Positions 1 through 8,096 of a DNA stretch of 64,000 bases are shown one piece after another. Location of the stretch: positions 1 to 64,000 of the forward strand of contig CACWJA010000001.1 of assembly GCA_902761145.1 (NCBI GenBank), given 5' to 3'. A model generated the notes under the pieces. That model made no database searches, had not been told where the DNA came from, and saw only the letters and a list, made by a program, of their open reading frames with translations. Source of the stretch: an uncultured bacterium (GTDB lineage Bacteria > Patescibacteriota > Saccharimonadia > Saccharimonadales > Saccharimonadaceae). Each line of letters starts with the position of its first letter. Position 1 is the first letter of the stretch. The position numbers and the translations under genes are program-made.

Positions 1-7
1 ATCACTC

Positions 8-40
8 AAGCTGTCAGCATTCTACACTGGCAGCTTTTTT
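8..40 (+). terminator. Intrinsic terminator of a gene left of the window
   Basis: Hairpin with arms 8-17 and 27-36, a 9-nt loop, and a T run to 40. One pair is T14/G30, a G-U wobble that forms only in plus-strand RNA, so it serves a rightward gene that ends before the window. Confidence 0.7.
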
Positions 41-62
41 CGTAGAGACATCTCATCCGAAA

Positions 63-90
63 TTGGACTAGCCTCACGGCTAGCCCAACT
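63..90 (-). terminator. Hairpin after the yfcC gene
   Basis: Arms 63-73 and 78-88 with a 4-nt loop. The A67/C84 position is a mismatch in plus-strand RNA but a G-U wobble in minus-strand RNA, so it most likely ends the leftward arcB-arcA-yfcC transcript. The T tract is weak. Confidence 0.5.
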
Positions 91-124
91 CGATCGCCTT
101 ATGCAGTCTTAGGAGTCCAGACTC

Positions 125-1966
125 TTACAGCGAGAACAAGCATAGCACCACTATATTTACTACAGCAATAACCAGCACCACCTTAAACGCCCATTTAAAC
201 CATGTTGGATAGTCTACTCTAGCCAATGCCAAGCCACCCATTATAGCACCACAAGTAGGTGTAATCAAATTCACCAACCCATTTGCAGATACTATAGTCA
301 TAGCCGTTACATTAGTGCTATATCCCAAGGTAGAAGCCACCGGTGTAATAATCGGCGTAGACAGTGTAGCTAATCCAGATGATGACGGCACTAGTACAGA
401 TAGTACTACATGCAATAAATAATTCAAAGGTACAAACGCAAGCTCTGGCAGTGTAGCCAAGAAGTTTGATGCGTTATATACTATGAAATTATCCAAGCTG
501 GTCTGCGCCATCAGCACTGACGCGCCACGTGCTACCGCTATTACTAGTATTACGCCAATCATATCGTCAGCACCATCGATAAATGCATCGATAAATCCAT
601 GCTCACCTTGACGATTGATTATAGCTACCAATATAGCGCATAGCAAGAACCATAGTGCCGCCTCATAGAACCACCAGTTACCTAGTGACGCTCCAGTAAG
701 CCACCCAGTCCATGAGTCAAAGAACGTAATACCGAACTCGCCCCATGGTATAAATCCCACAATCATCACCACGAAGGTAAGAGCAAATACCACCAAAGTA
801 GCTATTTGCTTGCCCGTAAGCTTATCTACCTCATTTTGAGATTTCAAGAATTTACCATAGGTTTTCTCAGCTGCAGCTTGTTCTCTTAAGCTAAGAAAAG
901 TAGAGCCTTTGTCTCTCTGTACTTTTCTGGCGTATTTTATTGTAAAGAACGCAGAAATCGCAAGAGTAGTCAGCCATAGTACTACGGCAATTAGTATTAT
1001 AGTACCCTGACTATATTCTATTCCTGCGTCTTTCATAGCCGAAAGAACTACACCCGTAGCAAAAGGATTAATAGTAGACCCTAGTACACCAGATCCAGCA
1101 CCTAAAAGTATAGTCGCTACACCCACTAGCGGATCTAGCCCAGCAGCAAACATAGTCGCGGCTATCAGCACATAAAATCCAACGCTTTCTTCCAAGAATC
1201 CATATGTAGTGCCTAGTATAGAGAATATAAACATCAGCAGCACTATCAATATGTACTCTTTACCATGTAACTTCTGCACTAATATTTTAATGCCAGTTTC
1301 TAGCGCCTTAGTTCTAGCCACTACTGCAAGAAGACCGCCTAGCATCATGATAAAAATACATACATCTATCGCATCTTCAAAGCCTAGTATCGGGGCAATC
1401 AGTATTTGGTACAATTCTGCACCTTCTACGCCAGACCCGTCCACAATCACACAGCCGTCTTCGCCATTCGTCTCTTCGCAAGCCGCAAGAGAATCAAAAG
1501 TCTCGGATATTGTATTTTTACCAGCAGAAGCAATTACTTCCTCATCTGCTTGATCGGCACCTTCAGAAACTACGTCGGTTATAGTCCCGCTCACTGCATC
1601 ATCAGACTCTTTATCACTAGATAACTCACTATCTTGCGAAGCCTTAGGCTCAGATGTTTCACCAGCAATGACTTCATCGCCAACAGCCGGATCAACACTT
1701 TCATCCTCTAGCAAAGCTATCTCATCTTGACCTTCAGACTTTTCTTTGTCCAATTCTACCGATTCGCCAGCAGGTACTTCCCCTTCCCATTCTCCAGGGC
1801 CAACTTCTACGCTAGACGCATCGTCTTCTACAGGTGCCGCCATATACTTAGCTTTCGGCAGCACATGTGACAGCACACCGAGCAATATGATTAGTATCAT
1901 AATGATCGAATATGCCGACAGCATCGCGCGAGCGCGTTTCTTACTTCGATTTTTTTTCTTGAACAT
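125..1966 (-). CDS. YfcC/DcuC-family transporter, probable arginine-ornithine exchanger, with a long acidic loop
   Basis: A 613-aa polytopic inner-membrane protein of the YfcC/C4-dicarboxylate carrier family. Its place directly after arcA and arcB suggests it brings in arginine and exports ornithine; that substrate is inferred from context only. TM1 is about residues 17-35, and further membrane helices run from about 186 to the C-terminus. Between them lies an unusually long segment (about 45-180) rich in Glu, Asp and Ser, predicted to be outside the membrane. The start has a GAAGGG ribosome site 7 nt upstream. The stop of a 47-aa ORF lies one base before this start, suggesting coupled translation. 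Confidence 0.8.
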   Translation of the reverse strand: MFKKKNRSKKRARAMLSAYSIIMILIILLGVLSHVLPKAKYMAAPVEDDASSVEVGPGEWEGEVPAGESVELDKEKSEGQDEIALLEDESVDPAVGDEVIAGETSEPKASQDSELSSDKESDDAVSGTITDVVSEGADQADEEVIASAGKNTISETFDSLAACEETNGEDGCVIVDGSGVEGAELYQILIAPILGFEDAIDVCIFIMMLGGLLAVVARTKALETGIKILVQKLHGKEYILIVLLMFIFSILGTTYGFLEESVGFYVLIAATMFAAGLDPLVGVATILLGAGSGVLGSTINPFATGVVLSAMKDAGIEYSQGTIILIAVVLWLTTLAISAFFTIKYARKVQRDKGSTFLSLREQAAAEKTYGKFLKSQNEVDKLTGKQIATLVVFALTFVVMIVGFIPWGEFGITFFDSWTGWLTGASLGNWWFYEAALWFLLCAILVAIINRQGEHGFIDAFIDGADDMIGVILVIAVARGASVLMAQTSLDNFIVYNASNFLATLPELAFVPLNYLLHVVLSVLVPSSSGLATLSTPIITPVASTLGYSTNVTAMTIVSANGLVNLITPTCGAIMGGLALARVDYPTWFKWAFKVVLVIAVVNIVVLCLFSL

Positions 1967-1967
1967 T

Positions 1968-2111
1968 CTATACCCTTCTAACTTTTATAGTGTCCCCCAT
2001 CAAATTAATTCTCCGGATATCCATAAACCCTATCGTTCTTACCACCCGAAAACTTATCGTCTTAATCTCCTTTACATCTATAGTTCTGCGTTCTTTTATA
2101 TTTATTTTCAT
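1968..2111 (-). CDS. Small basic 47-aa protein between arcA and yfcC
   Basis: A short ORF beginning MKINIKERRT and ending IKVRRV. It has a textbook ribosome site (AAAGGAG, 5 nt from ATG), and its TAG stop leaves one base before the yfcC ATG. That layout is typical of a translated operon gene. It is Lys/Arg-rich with no membrane helix and no motif I recognise. It could be a small regulator of the arginine genes or a leader ORF coupling yfcC translation. It sits in a 208-bp gap that otherwise has no explanation. Confidence 0.55.
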   Translation of the reverse strand: MKINIKERRTIDVKEIKTISFRVVRTIGFMDIRRINLMGDTIKVRRV

Positions 2112-2174
2112 TTTTCTCCTTTTGTTTTTGTTTAAATTATTTATCAATGTCTCTCAACTATTAAACTCCTCCCG

Positions 2175-3404
2175 TTAGTCCTCCTCTCTGGCTAAAGCCA
2201 TGCTCATACAATGTGATCCACCTCGACCACGCGAGAGTTCAGAACTAGGAATCTCTATCACTTTTATCCCGTGCTTCTTCAAAGTCTGATTTGTTACAAA
2301 GTTTCTGTCATATGCAATTACCACGCCAGGACGAACACATAGCAAGTTTACACCATCACTCCATTGTTCGCGTTCAGCATCAATTCTCTTACCGTTACCA
2401 CATTTTATCAGTTCTACTTTGTTCAAATGCAAATATTTTTCCAAGACTTTTTGCAAGCTCTGGTGTATCTCTACTATCTCTATTTCGCCACCACGACCTG
2501 CGGTTATTTCATATATGGTCGAAATATCCATAATAGCATCTTGTACTGCAAATTTATCCACGTCTACCTGTGTCATTACGGTATCTAAATGCATAAAACT
2601 ACGCTCATCCGGAATATCTATGGCAAGCACATACTTAAACTCATTCTTCTTGTCTTTAAATAATCTACGCGCAAAATCCGCTATAGCATCTGGTTCAGTA
2701 CGTTGCGATATGCCTATCGCCACCACCTCCTTAGATAACACTTGTATATCACCACCCTCTATGCAATACGGCTCATTTCTATCATAGTATAATGTCGCAT
2801 TGTCATAAAATGGGTGATATTTATATACATATTCCATAAATATTGACTCACGCGTACGCGTTGCTGACCACATACGATGTAACGTAGCACCATGTCCTAC
2901 AGTTGCCATCGGATCACGCTGGAAATAAAGATTTGGTATCGGATCAATAATCATTCTACCAGTATCACGCGTAGCATAAAACCCAGACACCTTGCCAAGC
3001 TTCTTCAATTCCGAAACATCTATACCTGCTATGCATTTTTTTATCATATCCCTAGTATCTTTAATCGCATTCAGGAAATCATAGCAATGCTTCACTACCC
3101 TTGGCGACGTTACGCCAGCCTCAGTGATAAACTGCTCCAAAAATTTCTTTCTGACAGTACGACCACCAGCTTCCAATGCTTCTGCCGCCAGATCCACCAG
3201 ATACACTACCTCTACACCTTCAGCACGCAAAGCATTCGCATATGCATCGTGCTCCTGCTGCGCAATCTTTAGATAAGGGATATCATCAAAAAGCAATCTT
3301 TCCAAAGTATTAGGAGTAAGATTTAAAAACTCATCCCCCGGTCTGTGCATCAATACTTTTTTGAGCGGAGCTATTTCGCTAAAATTACTAATTGTGTTTT
3401 TCAT
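2175..3404 (-). CDS. arcA: Arginine deiminase
   Basis: Hydrolyses arginine to citrulline and ammonia, the first step of the ADI pathway, in the cytoplasm. The protein is 409 aa, normal for the family. Visible landmarks are the FQRDP segment near residue 160, the EGGD motif, the HLDTVMTQVD segment with active-site His and Asp, and the C-terminal GGSHCMSMAL motif with catalytic Cys399. Its start overlaps the end of arcB by 17 bp, so the two are co-transcribed. A ribosome site (AAGGAGG) lies inside the arcB 3' end. Confidence 0.96.
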   Translation of the reverse strand: MKNTISNFSEIAPLKKVLMHRPGDEFLNLTPNTLERLLFDDIPYLKIAQQEHDAYANALRAEGVEVVYLVDLAAEALEAGGRTVRKKFLEQFITEAGVTSPRVVKHCYDFLNAIKDTRDMIKKCIAGIDVSELKKLGKVSGFYATRDTGRMIIDPIPNLYFQRDPMATVGHGATLHRMWSATRTRESIFMEYVYKYHPFYDNATLYYDRNEPYCIEGGDIQVLSKEVVAIGISQRTEPDAIADFARRLFKDKKNEFKYVLAIDIPDERSFMHLDTVMTQVDVDKFAVQDAIMDISTIYEITAGRGGEIEIVEIHQSLQKVLEKYLHLNKVELIKCGNGKRIDAEREQWSDGVNLLCVRPGVVIAYDRNFVTNQTLKKHGIKVIEIPSSELSRGRGGSHCMSMALAREED

Positions 3405-4404
3405 TTCTATCCTCCTTTTTATATAATGTCAAGAACATCACTGATTTTATAGTGTGCATACGATTCTCTGCTTGATCAAATACCAAAGATCGCTCCGATT
3501 CAAACACCTCATTAGTTACTTCCATCTCTGTCAATCCAAATTTTTCATTTACATCTTTGGCCGTAGATGTATTAAGATCGTGAAATGCCGGCAAACAATG
3601 CAAAAACACCGTAGTAGGCTTAGCCCTATTCATCATTTCCATATTTACCTGATAAGGTTTCAATAGATCTATCCTTTCGCCCCATTTATTCTTATCCTCT
3701 CCCATCGAAAGCCATACATCCGTATATATCGCATCTACTTTGCCATCAAGTTCTGCGATATTATCAGTTACTACCACAGACCCACCATTTTTTTCTGCTA
3801 TCGGCAAGCATTCTGCCACTACGCCATCGGATGGCCTTAAGCTACTAGGCCCACATGCGATAAAATTCACGCCCATCTTAGCACTCATAGCCATCAAAGA
3901 ATTAGCCACATTATTGTGAGTATCCCCTACAAAAGCCAAAGTCAGTCCTTTCAGGTCGCCGAAATGCTCTTCCAGAGTCATAAAATCCGCCAAAGCTTGC
4001 GTAGGATGCCATTCATTAGTAAGGCCATTCCATACAGGTACATCAGAATGCTCCGCGAGAGTATCCACTATAGACTGGTCAAACCCACGATATTCTATAC
4101 CATCATATAGCCTAGACAACACCCTAGCCGTATCAGCGATTGATTCCTTGTGCCCCATCTGCGAACCAGTCGGATCTAGATACGTTACGCCCATACCAAG
4201 ATCATACCCAGCCACCTCAAAAGAACATCTCGTTCTAGTGGATGTCTTTTCAAATACTATTACAATGTTTTTGTTCGGGAATATCCTATGATCCCGTCCA
4301 TCTTTTTTAAACTTCTTAAACTTCCTAGCCGTCGCCAACATATGACGCAGCTCATCTTCACTAAAGTCTAGAATTCTTAAGAAATCTCGTCCTGCTAAAT
4401 TCAT
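3388..4404 (-). CDS. arcB: Ornithine carbamoyltransferase, catabolic role by context
   Basis: Converts citrulline plus phosphate to ornithine and carbamoyl phosphate (reverse of the biosynthetic direction) as step two of the ADI pathway. It has 338 aa with the carbamoyl-phosphate site STRT (residues 55-58) and the ornithine/catalytic HCLP motif (269-272). The neighbouring arcA, arcC and transporter genes point to the catabolic enzyme rather than ArgF, and I see no arginine biosynthesis genes here. A GAAGGG site lies about 10 nt upstream and a TATAAT at 4434-4439 on the minus strand, so this first gene has a short leader. Confidence 0.95.
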   Translation of the reverse strand: MNLAGRDFLRILDFSEDELRHMLATARKFKKFKKDGRDHRIFPNKNIVIVFEKTSTRTRCSFEVAGYDLGMGVTYLDPTGSQMGHKESIADTARVLSRLYDGIEYRGFDQSIVDTLAEHSDVPVWNGLTNEWHPTQALADFMTLEEHFGDLKGLTLAFVGDTHNNVANSLMAMSAKMGVNFIACGPSSLRPSDGVVAECLPIAEKNGGSVVVTDNIAELDGKVDAIYTDVWLSMGEDKNKWGERIDLLKPYQVNMEMMNRAKPTTVFLHCLPAFHDLNTSTAKDVNEKFGLTEMEVTNEVFESERSLVFDQAENRMHTIKSVMFLTLYKKEDRNEKHN

Positions 4405-4454
4405 ATAATATGATGCCCTTCTTACTTATGATTATTATATATCACATTTATTTT

Positions 4455-4472
4455 TAACACAAGTGTTATAAT
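4455..4472 (+). promoter_or_regulatory. Leaderless arcC promoter overlapping an inverted repeat
   Basis: TATAAT at 4467-4472 stands 7 nt before the arcC ATG with no ribosome site, so the mRNA should be leaderless. The perfect inverted repeat TAACAC-AA-GTGTTA (4455-4468) overlaps the -10 box and could be an operator. It does not match the usual ArgR box. Confidence 0.55.
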
Positions 4473-4479
4473 TAATAAC

Positions 4480-5418
4480 ATGAAACAACGCATAGTCTTA
4501 GCACTCGGCGGCAACGCCTTACAGCAACACGGCGAAGCTACCGCCGAAGCTCAGAAAAAAATTGCCACCAAAGTCGGTGAAGTCATTGCTGACCTAGCCA
4601 GCAAATATGAGATAGTCATCGCCCATGGCAACGGTCCACAAGTTGGCAATATCATTATTCATGAAGAAGCCGCAGCTACACCTGCCGCTCCAGCTATGCC
4701 ATTAGAAACAGCCGTAGCTATGAGCCAAGGTCAAATCGGTTATTGGCTCACTCAAGCCATCCATAATGCCTTTGCAAAGCACGGCAAAACAGCCAAGATC
4801 GCCACTGTCATTTCCCAAGTCATAGTATCGCGTAACGACCCAGCTTTTCACACGCCCACCAAACCTATCGGCCAATTCTACTCAGAAAAAGAGGCAAAAG
4901 CCTTAGCTCGCAAAAACCATTGGGTAGTCAAAGAAGATGCTGGCCGTGGCTGGCGTCGTGTTGTAGCCTCGCCAAAACCTATCGATATTGTCGAAAAAAA
5001 GACCATCTTGGAGCTCATCAAAGATGGCGTCATCGTTATTGCTGCTGGCGGCGGTGGCATACCAGTCACCAGGACAAAAATCCTCAAACGCCTCAAGGGC
5101 ATCGATGCCGTCATAGACAAAGATTACGCCGCCGAAAAACTTGCCGAAGCCGTCAAGGCCGACATCTTCGTTTCGGTCACCGCTGTTCCCTATGTCTATA
5201 TCAATTTTGGGCTTCCAGATCAAGAGCCTCTCACCACCATCTCTGCCTCAGAAATCACGAAATTACAAAAATACGGTTATTTCAAAGCCGGTTCTATGCT
5301 CCCCAAAGTCAAAGCCGCAACCATGTTTGCACAGAAAGGCGGTACTGGCATTATCACAGATATCACTCACCTAAAAGGCGCACTCAAAGGCAAGTCTGGG
5401 ACCATCATCACGAAGTAA
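4480..5418 (+). CDS. arcC: Carbamate kinase
   Basis: Transfers phosphate from carbamoyl phosphate to ADP, giving the ATP of the ADI pathway. It has 312 aa, normal length. Family signatures are LALGGNALQ at the start, GNGPQVGN, the GRGWRRVVASP segment, and the AAGGGGIPV loop. It is divergent from arcB across 75 bp, unlike the common single arc operon, so its level can be set separately. It ends 11 bp from the convergent pgi gene. Confidence 0.96.
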   Translation: MKQRIVLALGGNALQQHGEATAEAQKKIATKVGEVIADLASKYEIVIAHGNGPQVGNIIIHEEAAATPAAPAMPLETAVAMSQGQIGYWLTQAIHNAFAKHGKTAKIATVISQVIVSRNDPAFHTPTKPIGQFYSEKEAKALARKNHWVVKEDAGRGWRRVVASPKPIDIVEKKTILELIKDGVIVIAAGGGGIPVTRTKILKRLKGIDAVIDKDYAAEKLAEAVKADIFVSVTAVPYVYINFGLPDQEPLTTISASEITKLQKYGYFKAGSMLPKVKAATMFAQKGGTGIITDITHLKGALKGKSGTIITK

Positions 5419-5429
5419 TCACAGTCCCG

Positions 5430-6557
5430 CTATCTTAACAGTTTTCTTAGCTCAAGCTTATATGCCTCTACCCCAGGTTGATCAAATGGGTTAACCCCAA
5501 TCAGCTTAGCGCTTACAGCGCAAGCTAATTCAAAGAAATATATCAGCTCGCCAAAACCTTTTTCATCAAAACTTGGCACGCTTATATTTAGCACTGGTAT
5601 CCCGCCTTCCGTATGCGCTATCCGCACTGCCGCCACAATTTTAGCATTCAGGTCGTCTGTAGGAAAATCAATTATCGTCTCAAATATGTTTCTTCTTCCA
5701 TCCTGCATGTATTGCCCCAAAGAATGCAAATCCGTCGAATAAATCACCGAATCAGGTAATATCCCACGTTTATCCTTACCTTCGCTCTCTCCAAATAATT
5801 GTTTCAACCATTCGTTAAAATACATCGTCGACGGTTCAAAACTAGCAAACATCTCCGTGTCATATTTCCTTTTATCCAAGACACATCTCATATACGCATA
5901 ATTCACAGCCGGCTCCACAGCCGTTTCAACTGCCTCTGCCGCCCCCTCTAGGAGCTTATCAATATCTACGCCAGCCACCGCCATCGGTAATAGCCCTACC
6001 GCCGTAAGCACTGAATATCTTCCTCCGATATTATCTGGCACCACAAATCTAGTATATCCATTTGCTATCGCTTCATCATGGAGTGTACCCTTCTTCGCAT
6101 CGGTTGTGGCATAGATCCGGCTACTAGCCTCCTCTGCGCCATATTTTTCCATCAATTTTTTCTTAAATGCTTCAAAAGCCATCGCTGGTTCCAACGTCTC
6201 GCCAGATTTAGATATCACATTTATCGAAAAATCATGATCACCCACTTTATTTAGCGCCCATTCTAGCTCACGCTTGCTAAGAGAGTTGCCAGCGTATATT
6301 ATCTTAGTCTCGCCCTGTGGCCGCAAAGCCTCTATCACGGCTCTATGCCCTAAATACGACCCTCCTATACCTATACATACCAAATATTCGCTCTCTGCAT
6401 TGATTCTCTTCGCAGCTTCTTTTATTCGTACCAGTTCTCCCACATCATACTTACGCGGCAGCTCCAACCACCCTCCCATCTTATCTTTTTTTATTTCCTC
6501 CAAAATTCTCTTGGTTTGCTTATCATCAGTTTCTGATTTAAAATTAACTTTTATCAT
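5430..6557 (-). CDS. pgi: Glucose-6-phosphate isomerase, short form
   Basis: Interconverts glucose-6-phosphate and fructose-6-phosphate in the cytoplasm. At 375 aa it is clearly shorter than the usual 440-550 aa. The sugar-phosphate (SIS) core is present: GIGGSYLGHRAV and the SKSGETLEP phosphate-binding segment. The start has a GGAGGT ribosome site, with TATGAT at 6587-6592 as a possible -10. With pyk and pgk at the other end of the window it gives fragments of glycolysis. The short length is seen in reduced genomes. Confidence 0.9.
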   Translation of the reverse strand: MIKVNFKSETDDKQTKRILEEIKKDKMGGWLELPRKYDVGELVRIKEAAKRINAESEYLVCIGIGGSYLGHRAVIEALRPQGETKIIYAGNSLSKRELEWALNKVGDHDFSINVISKSGETLEPAMAFEAFKKKLMEKYGAEEASSRIYATTDAKKGTLHDEAIANGYTRFVVPDNIGGRYSVLTAVGLLPMAVAGVDIDKLLEGAAEAVETAVEPAVNYAYMRCVLDKRKYDTEMFASFEPSTMYFNEWLKQLFGESEGKDKRGILPDSVIYSTDLHSLGQYMQDGRRNIFETIIDFPTDDLNAKIVAAVRIAHTEGGIPVLNISVPSFDEKGFGELIYFFELACAVSAKLIGVNPFDQPGVEAYKLELRKLLR

Positions 6558-6594
6558 TTTACCTCCATCATATACAATTTCATATTATCATACC

Positions 6595-6623
6595 TTGCTA
6601 TTTTTCCAAAAATGTATTATAAT
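6595..6623 (+). promoter_or_regulatory. Sigma-70 promoter of the 91-aa gene
   Basis: TTGCTA at 6595-6600, a 17-nt spacer, and TATAAT at 6618-6623. Transcription would start near 6630, giving a leader of about 40 nt with an AAGGAGG ribosome site before the ATG at 6670. Confidence 0.65.
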
Positions 6624-6669
6624 CACACAACAGTTATCGACTCGCACATTATCACAAGGAGGTATATTG

Positions 6670-6945
6670 ATGCAATATATAGTATCAGTCAAACTATCCG
6701 CAAATTCCAAAGATCTGCGTGCATATCTACGTCTAAATCACTTCAATATCTACGGCTTCAACCGAACCGGAGTCACAGACAACGCAGATACACCGCGCAA
6801 CAGTCCCATCAACTTCCCCCAGAATTGGACACACTACCAATGTATTTATAACGGCATCATTCCGCCAGCCCAGTTAATCCTCAAGAAAATCAACGAAGGA
6901 TTATCCCAGGGCATAGTACTTGGCTACACCATTATAGTCCAATAA
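6670..6945 (+). CDS. Unknown 91-aa cytosolic protein
   Basis: Starts at ATG 6670 after an AAGGAGG site (spacing 6); the longer frame upstream lacks a credible start. The protein begins MQYIVSVKLSANSKDLRAYL and has no membrane helix or signal peptide. I recognise no family. It has its own consensus promoter and its own terminator, so it is a monocistronic gene between pgi and tRNA-Leu and probably well expressed. Confidence 0.7.
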   Translation: MQYIVSVKLSANSKDLRAYLRLNHFNIYGFNRTGVTDNADTPRNSPINFPQNWTHYQCIYNGIIPPAQLILKKINEGLSQGIVLGYTIIVQ

Positions 6946-6972
6946 TCCCCCCATTTTCTTCCCCTCCTTCTT

Positions 6973-6999
6973 ACCCCCGAACTTTCATTCGGGGGTATT
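6973..6999 (+). terminator. Intrinsic terminator of the 91-aa gene
   Basis: Strong GC hairpin with arms 6973-6981 and 6988-6996 and a 6-nt loop, followed by a short T-rich tail. It separates the 91-aa gene from tRNA-Leu. Confidence 0.75.
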
Positions 7000-7005
7000 T
7001 CATGA

Positions 7006-7011
7006 TATAAT
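7006..7011 (+). promoter_or_regulatory. -10 box of tRNA-Leu
   Basis: TATAAT 8 nt before the mature tRNA 5' end, so the primary transcript should have almost no leader. Confidence 0.6.
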
Positions 7012-7019
7012 AATCCCGA

Positions 7020-7106
7020 GCCCGAGTGGCGGAATTGGCAGACGCGCTAGCTTCAGGTGCTAGTGATAGCAATATCGTGCAGGTTCAACCCCTGTCTCGG
7101 GCACCA
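7020..7106 (+). tRNA. tRNA-Leu (anticodon CAG)
   Basis: Seven-base acceptor stem GCCCGAG/CTCGGGC (7020-7026 with 7096-7102), anticodon stem CTAGC/GCTAG around a loop with CAG, a long variable arm as expected of a class II tRNA, a T-arm with GTTCAAC, and an encoded CCA at 7104-7106. Confidence 0.97.
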
Positions 7107-7110
7107 CATA

Positions 7111-7187
7111 TTGACATCTACAAGCATATGTGGTATAATATACAACATAAGCTCTGTCTCATAATCTCTAGCCGCAAGGCTATTTTT
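7111..7187 (+). ncRNA. Candidate very short RNA gene after tRNA-Leu
   Basis: A perfect consensus promoter, TTGACA (7111-7116), 17-nt spacer, TATAAT (7134-7139), starts five bases after the tRNA CCA. A terminator follows at 7169-7187 (arms 7169-7173 and 7178-7182, GCAA loop, five T). No ORF fits between them, so the unit would give an RNA of about 40-45 nt. Its tail is antisense to the last codons of the 304-aa gene. Confidence 0.5.
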
Positions 7188-8094
7188 GTTTGTTTAACGT
7201 CTTTATCTTGCCAAAATCCACCGCTTCCACCGCCTTCCGAAGCGCCTTTTCATCTCCGTAATGCGTCATTTGCCCAGGGCTATCACTTAGCATATGCTGC
7301 GCAAAAGGAAAACAAGCCGCCCGTTCCAGCACAGCACCGAATTTGCCAGCCCTATTCGTAGCAACTTCTGCCATCACCACATCAGCTAGCGACACCTCTA
7401 GTGCCTGCTTCATCTCCTCTGGGTAAAAAGTCAAAGAAAACAAATCTCCATCCGGCTCTCCAGCCATTTTGCCATAAGCTATCGAAGTATTCCCCTCTAT
7501 CCACAGTCTCTGATCCAGTGGCTTCATCTTAGCCTTCAAGAGGCTAGCCTGGCACTTGGCCTTTTTCTTACCATCCTCATTCACCATCTCACACACAAAA
7601 TCCCCTTCACACGTAGTAGTCATCACTGATCTTTTTGCGTCTGGGGATTTTAATCCATGTTTTTCATCATAGGAAATCGTATCACTAATATAATCCATCA
7701 TTACCCAGCTAAGCAACCCCGTCCTAGTATCCTCTGCCACCAAATAATACTCCACCCTCGCACCCCAAAACACACTAGTATGTATCCGAAACATGCTCAC
7801 TATCCCATAGTATTTCTCTGCCCCACCTTCAAACACCGCAGATTTAGCTGGCACAAAACCATCTGGCATAAATTTCTGCACCTTATCGGGGTCTGGAATC
7901 TCATAAAACAAGAAAAAACAATACGGCTCCACTACAAAAGGCATCTTATCGGCTTTTTTCGTAGCACTAGTCACAATCTTTCGCTGCAAGCACACTGGCA
8001 GCTTAGATAATTTTGTCTGTAAATAATGTGTCTTCCCTACTTCCATCGGGTCAACCAATCTTTCCACCCCCTTAGCATACTCCAATACGTTCAT
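7180..8094 (-). CDS. Conserved unknown, possibly acetoacetate-decarboxylase-like fold
   Basis: A 304-aa soluble protein with no signal peptide. Segments such as FYEIPDPDKVQKFMPDGFVPA and YYGIVSMF resemble beta-rich proteins of the acetoacetate decarboxylase/DUF2071 type, but I cannot show an active-site lysine and give this as a weak guess. It follows pepN on the same strand. Its start has no ribosome site; a TATAAT 6 nt upstream, lying in the last codons of pepN, predicts a separate leaderless transcript. Confidence 0.55.
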   Translation of the reverse strand: MNVLEYAKGVERLVDPMEVGKTHYLQTKLSKLPVCLQRKIVTSATKKADKMPFVVEPYCFFLFYEIPDPDKVQKFMPDGFVPAKSAVFEGGAEKYYGIVSMFRIHTSVFWGARVEYYLVAEDTRTGLLSWVMMDYISDTISYDEKHGLKSPDAKRSVMTTTCEGDFVCEMVNEDGKKKAKCQASLLKAKMKPLDQRLWIEGNTSIAYGKMAGEPDGDLFSLTFYPEEMKQALEVSLADVVMAEVATNRAGKFGAVLERAACFPFAQHMLSDSPGQMTHYGDEKALRKAVEAVDFGKIKTLNKQK

Positions 8095-8096
8095 GC

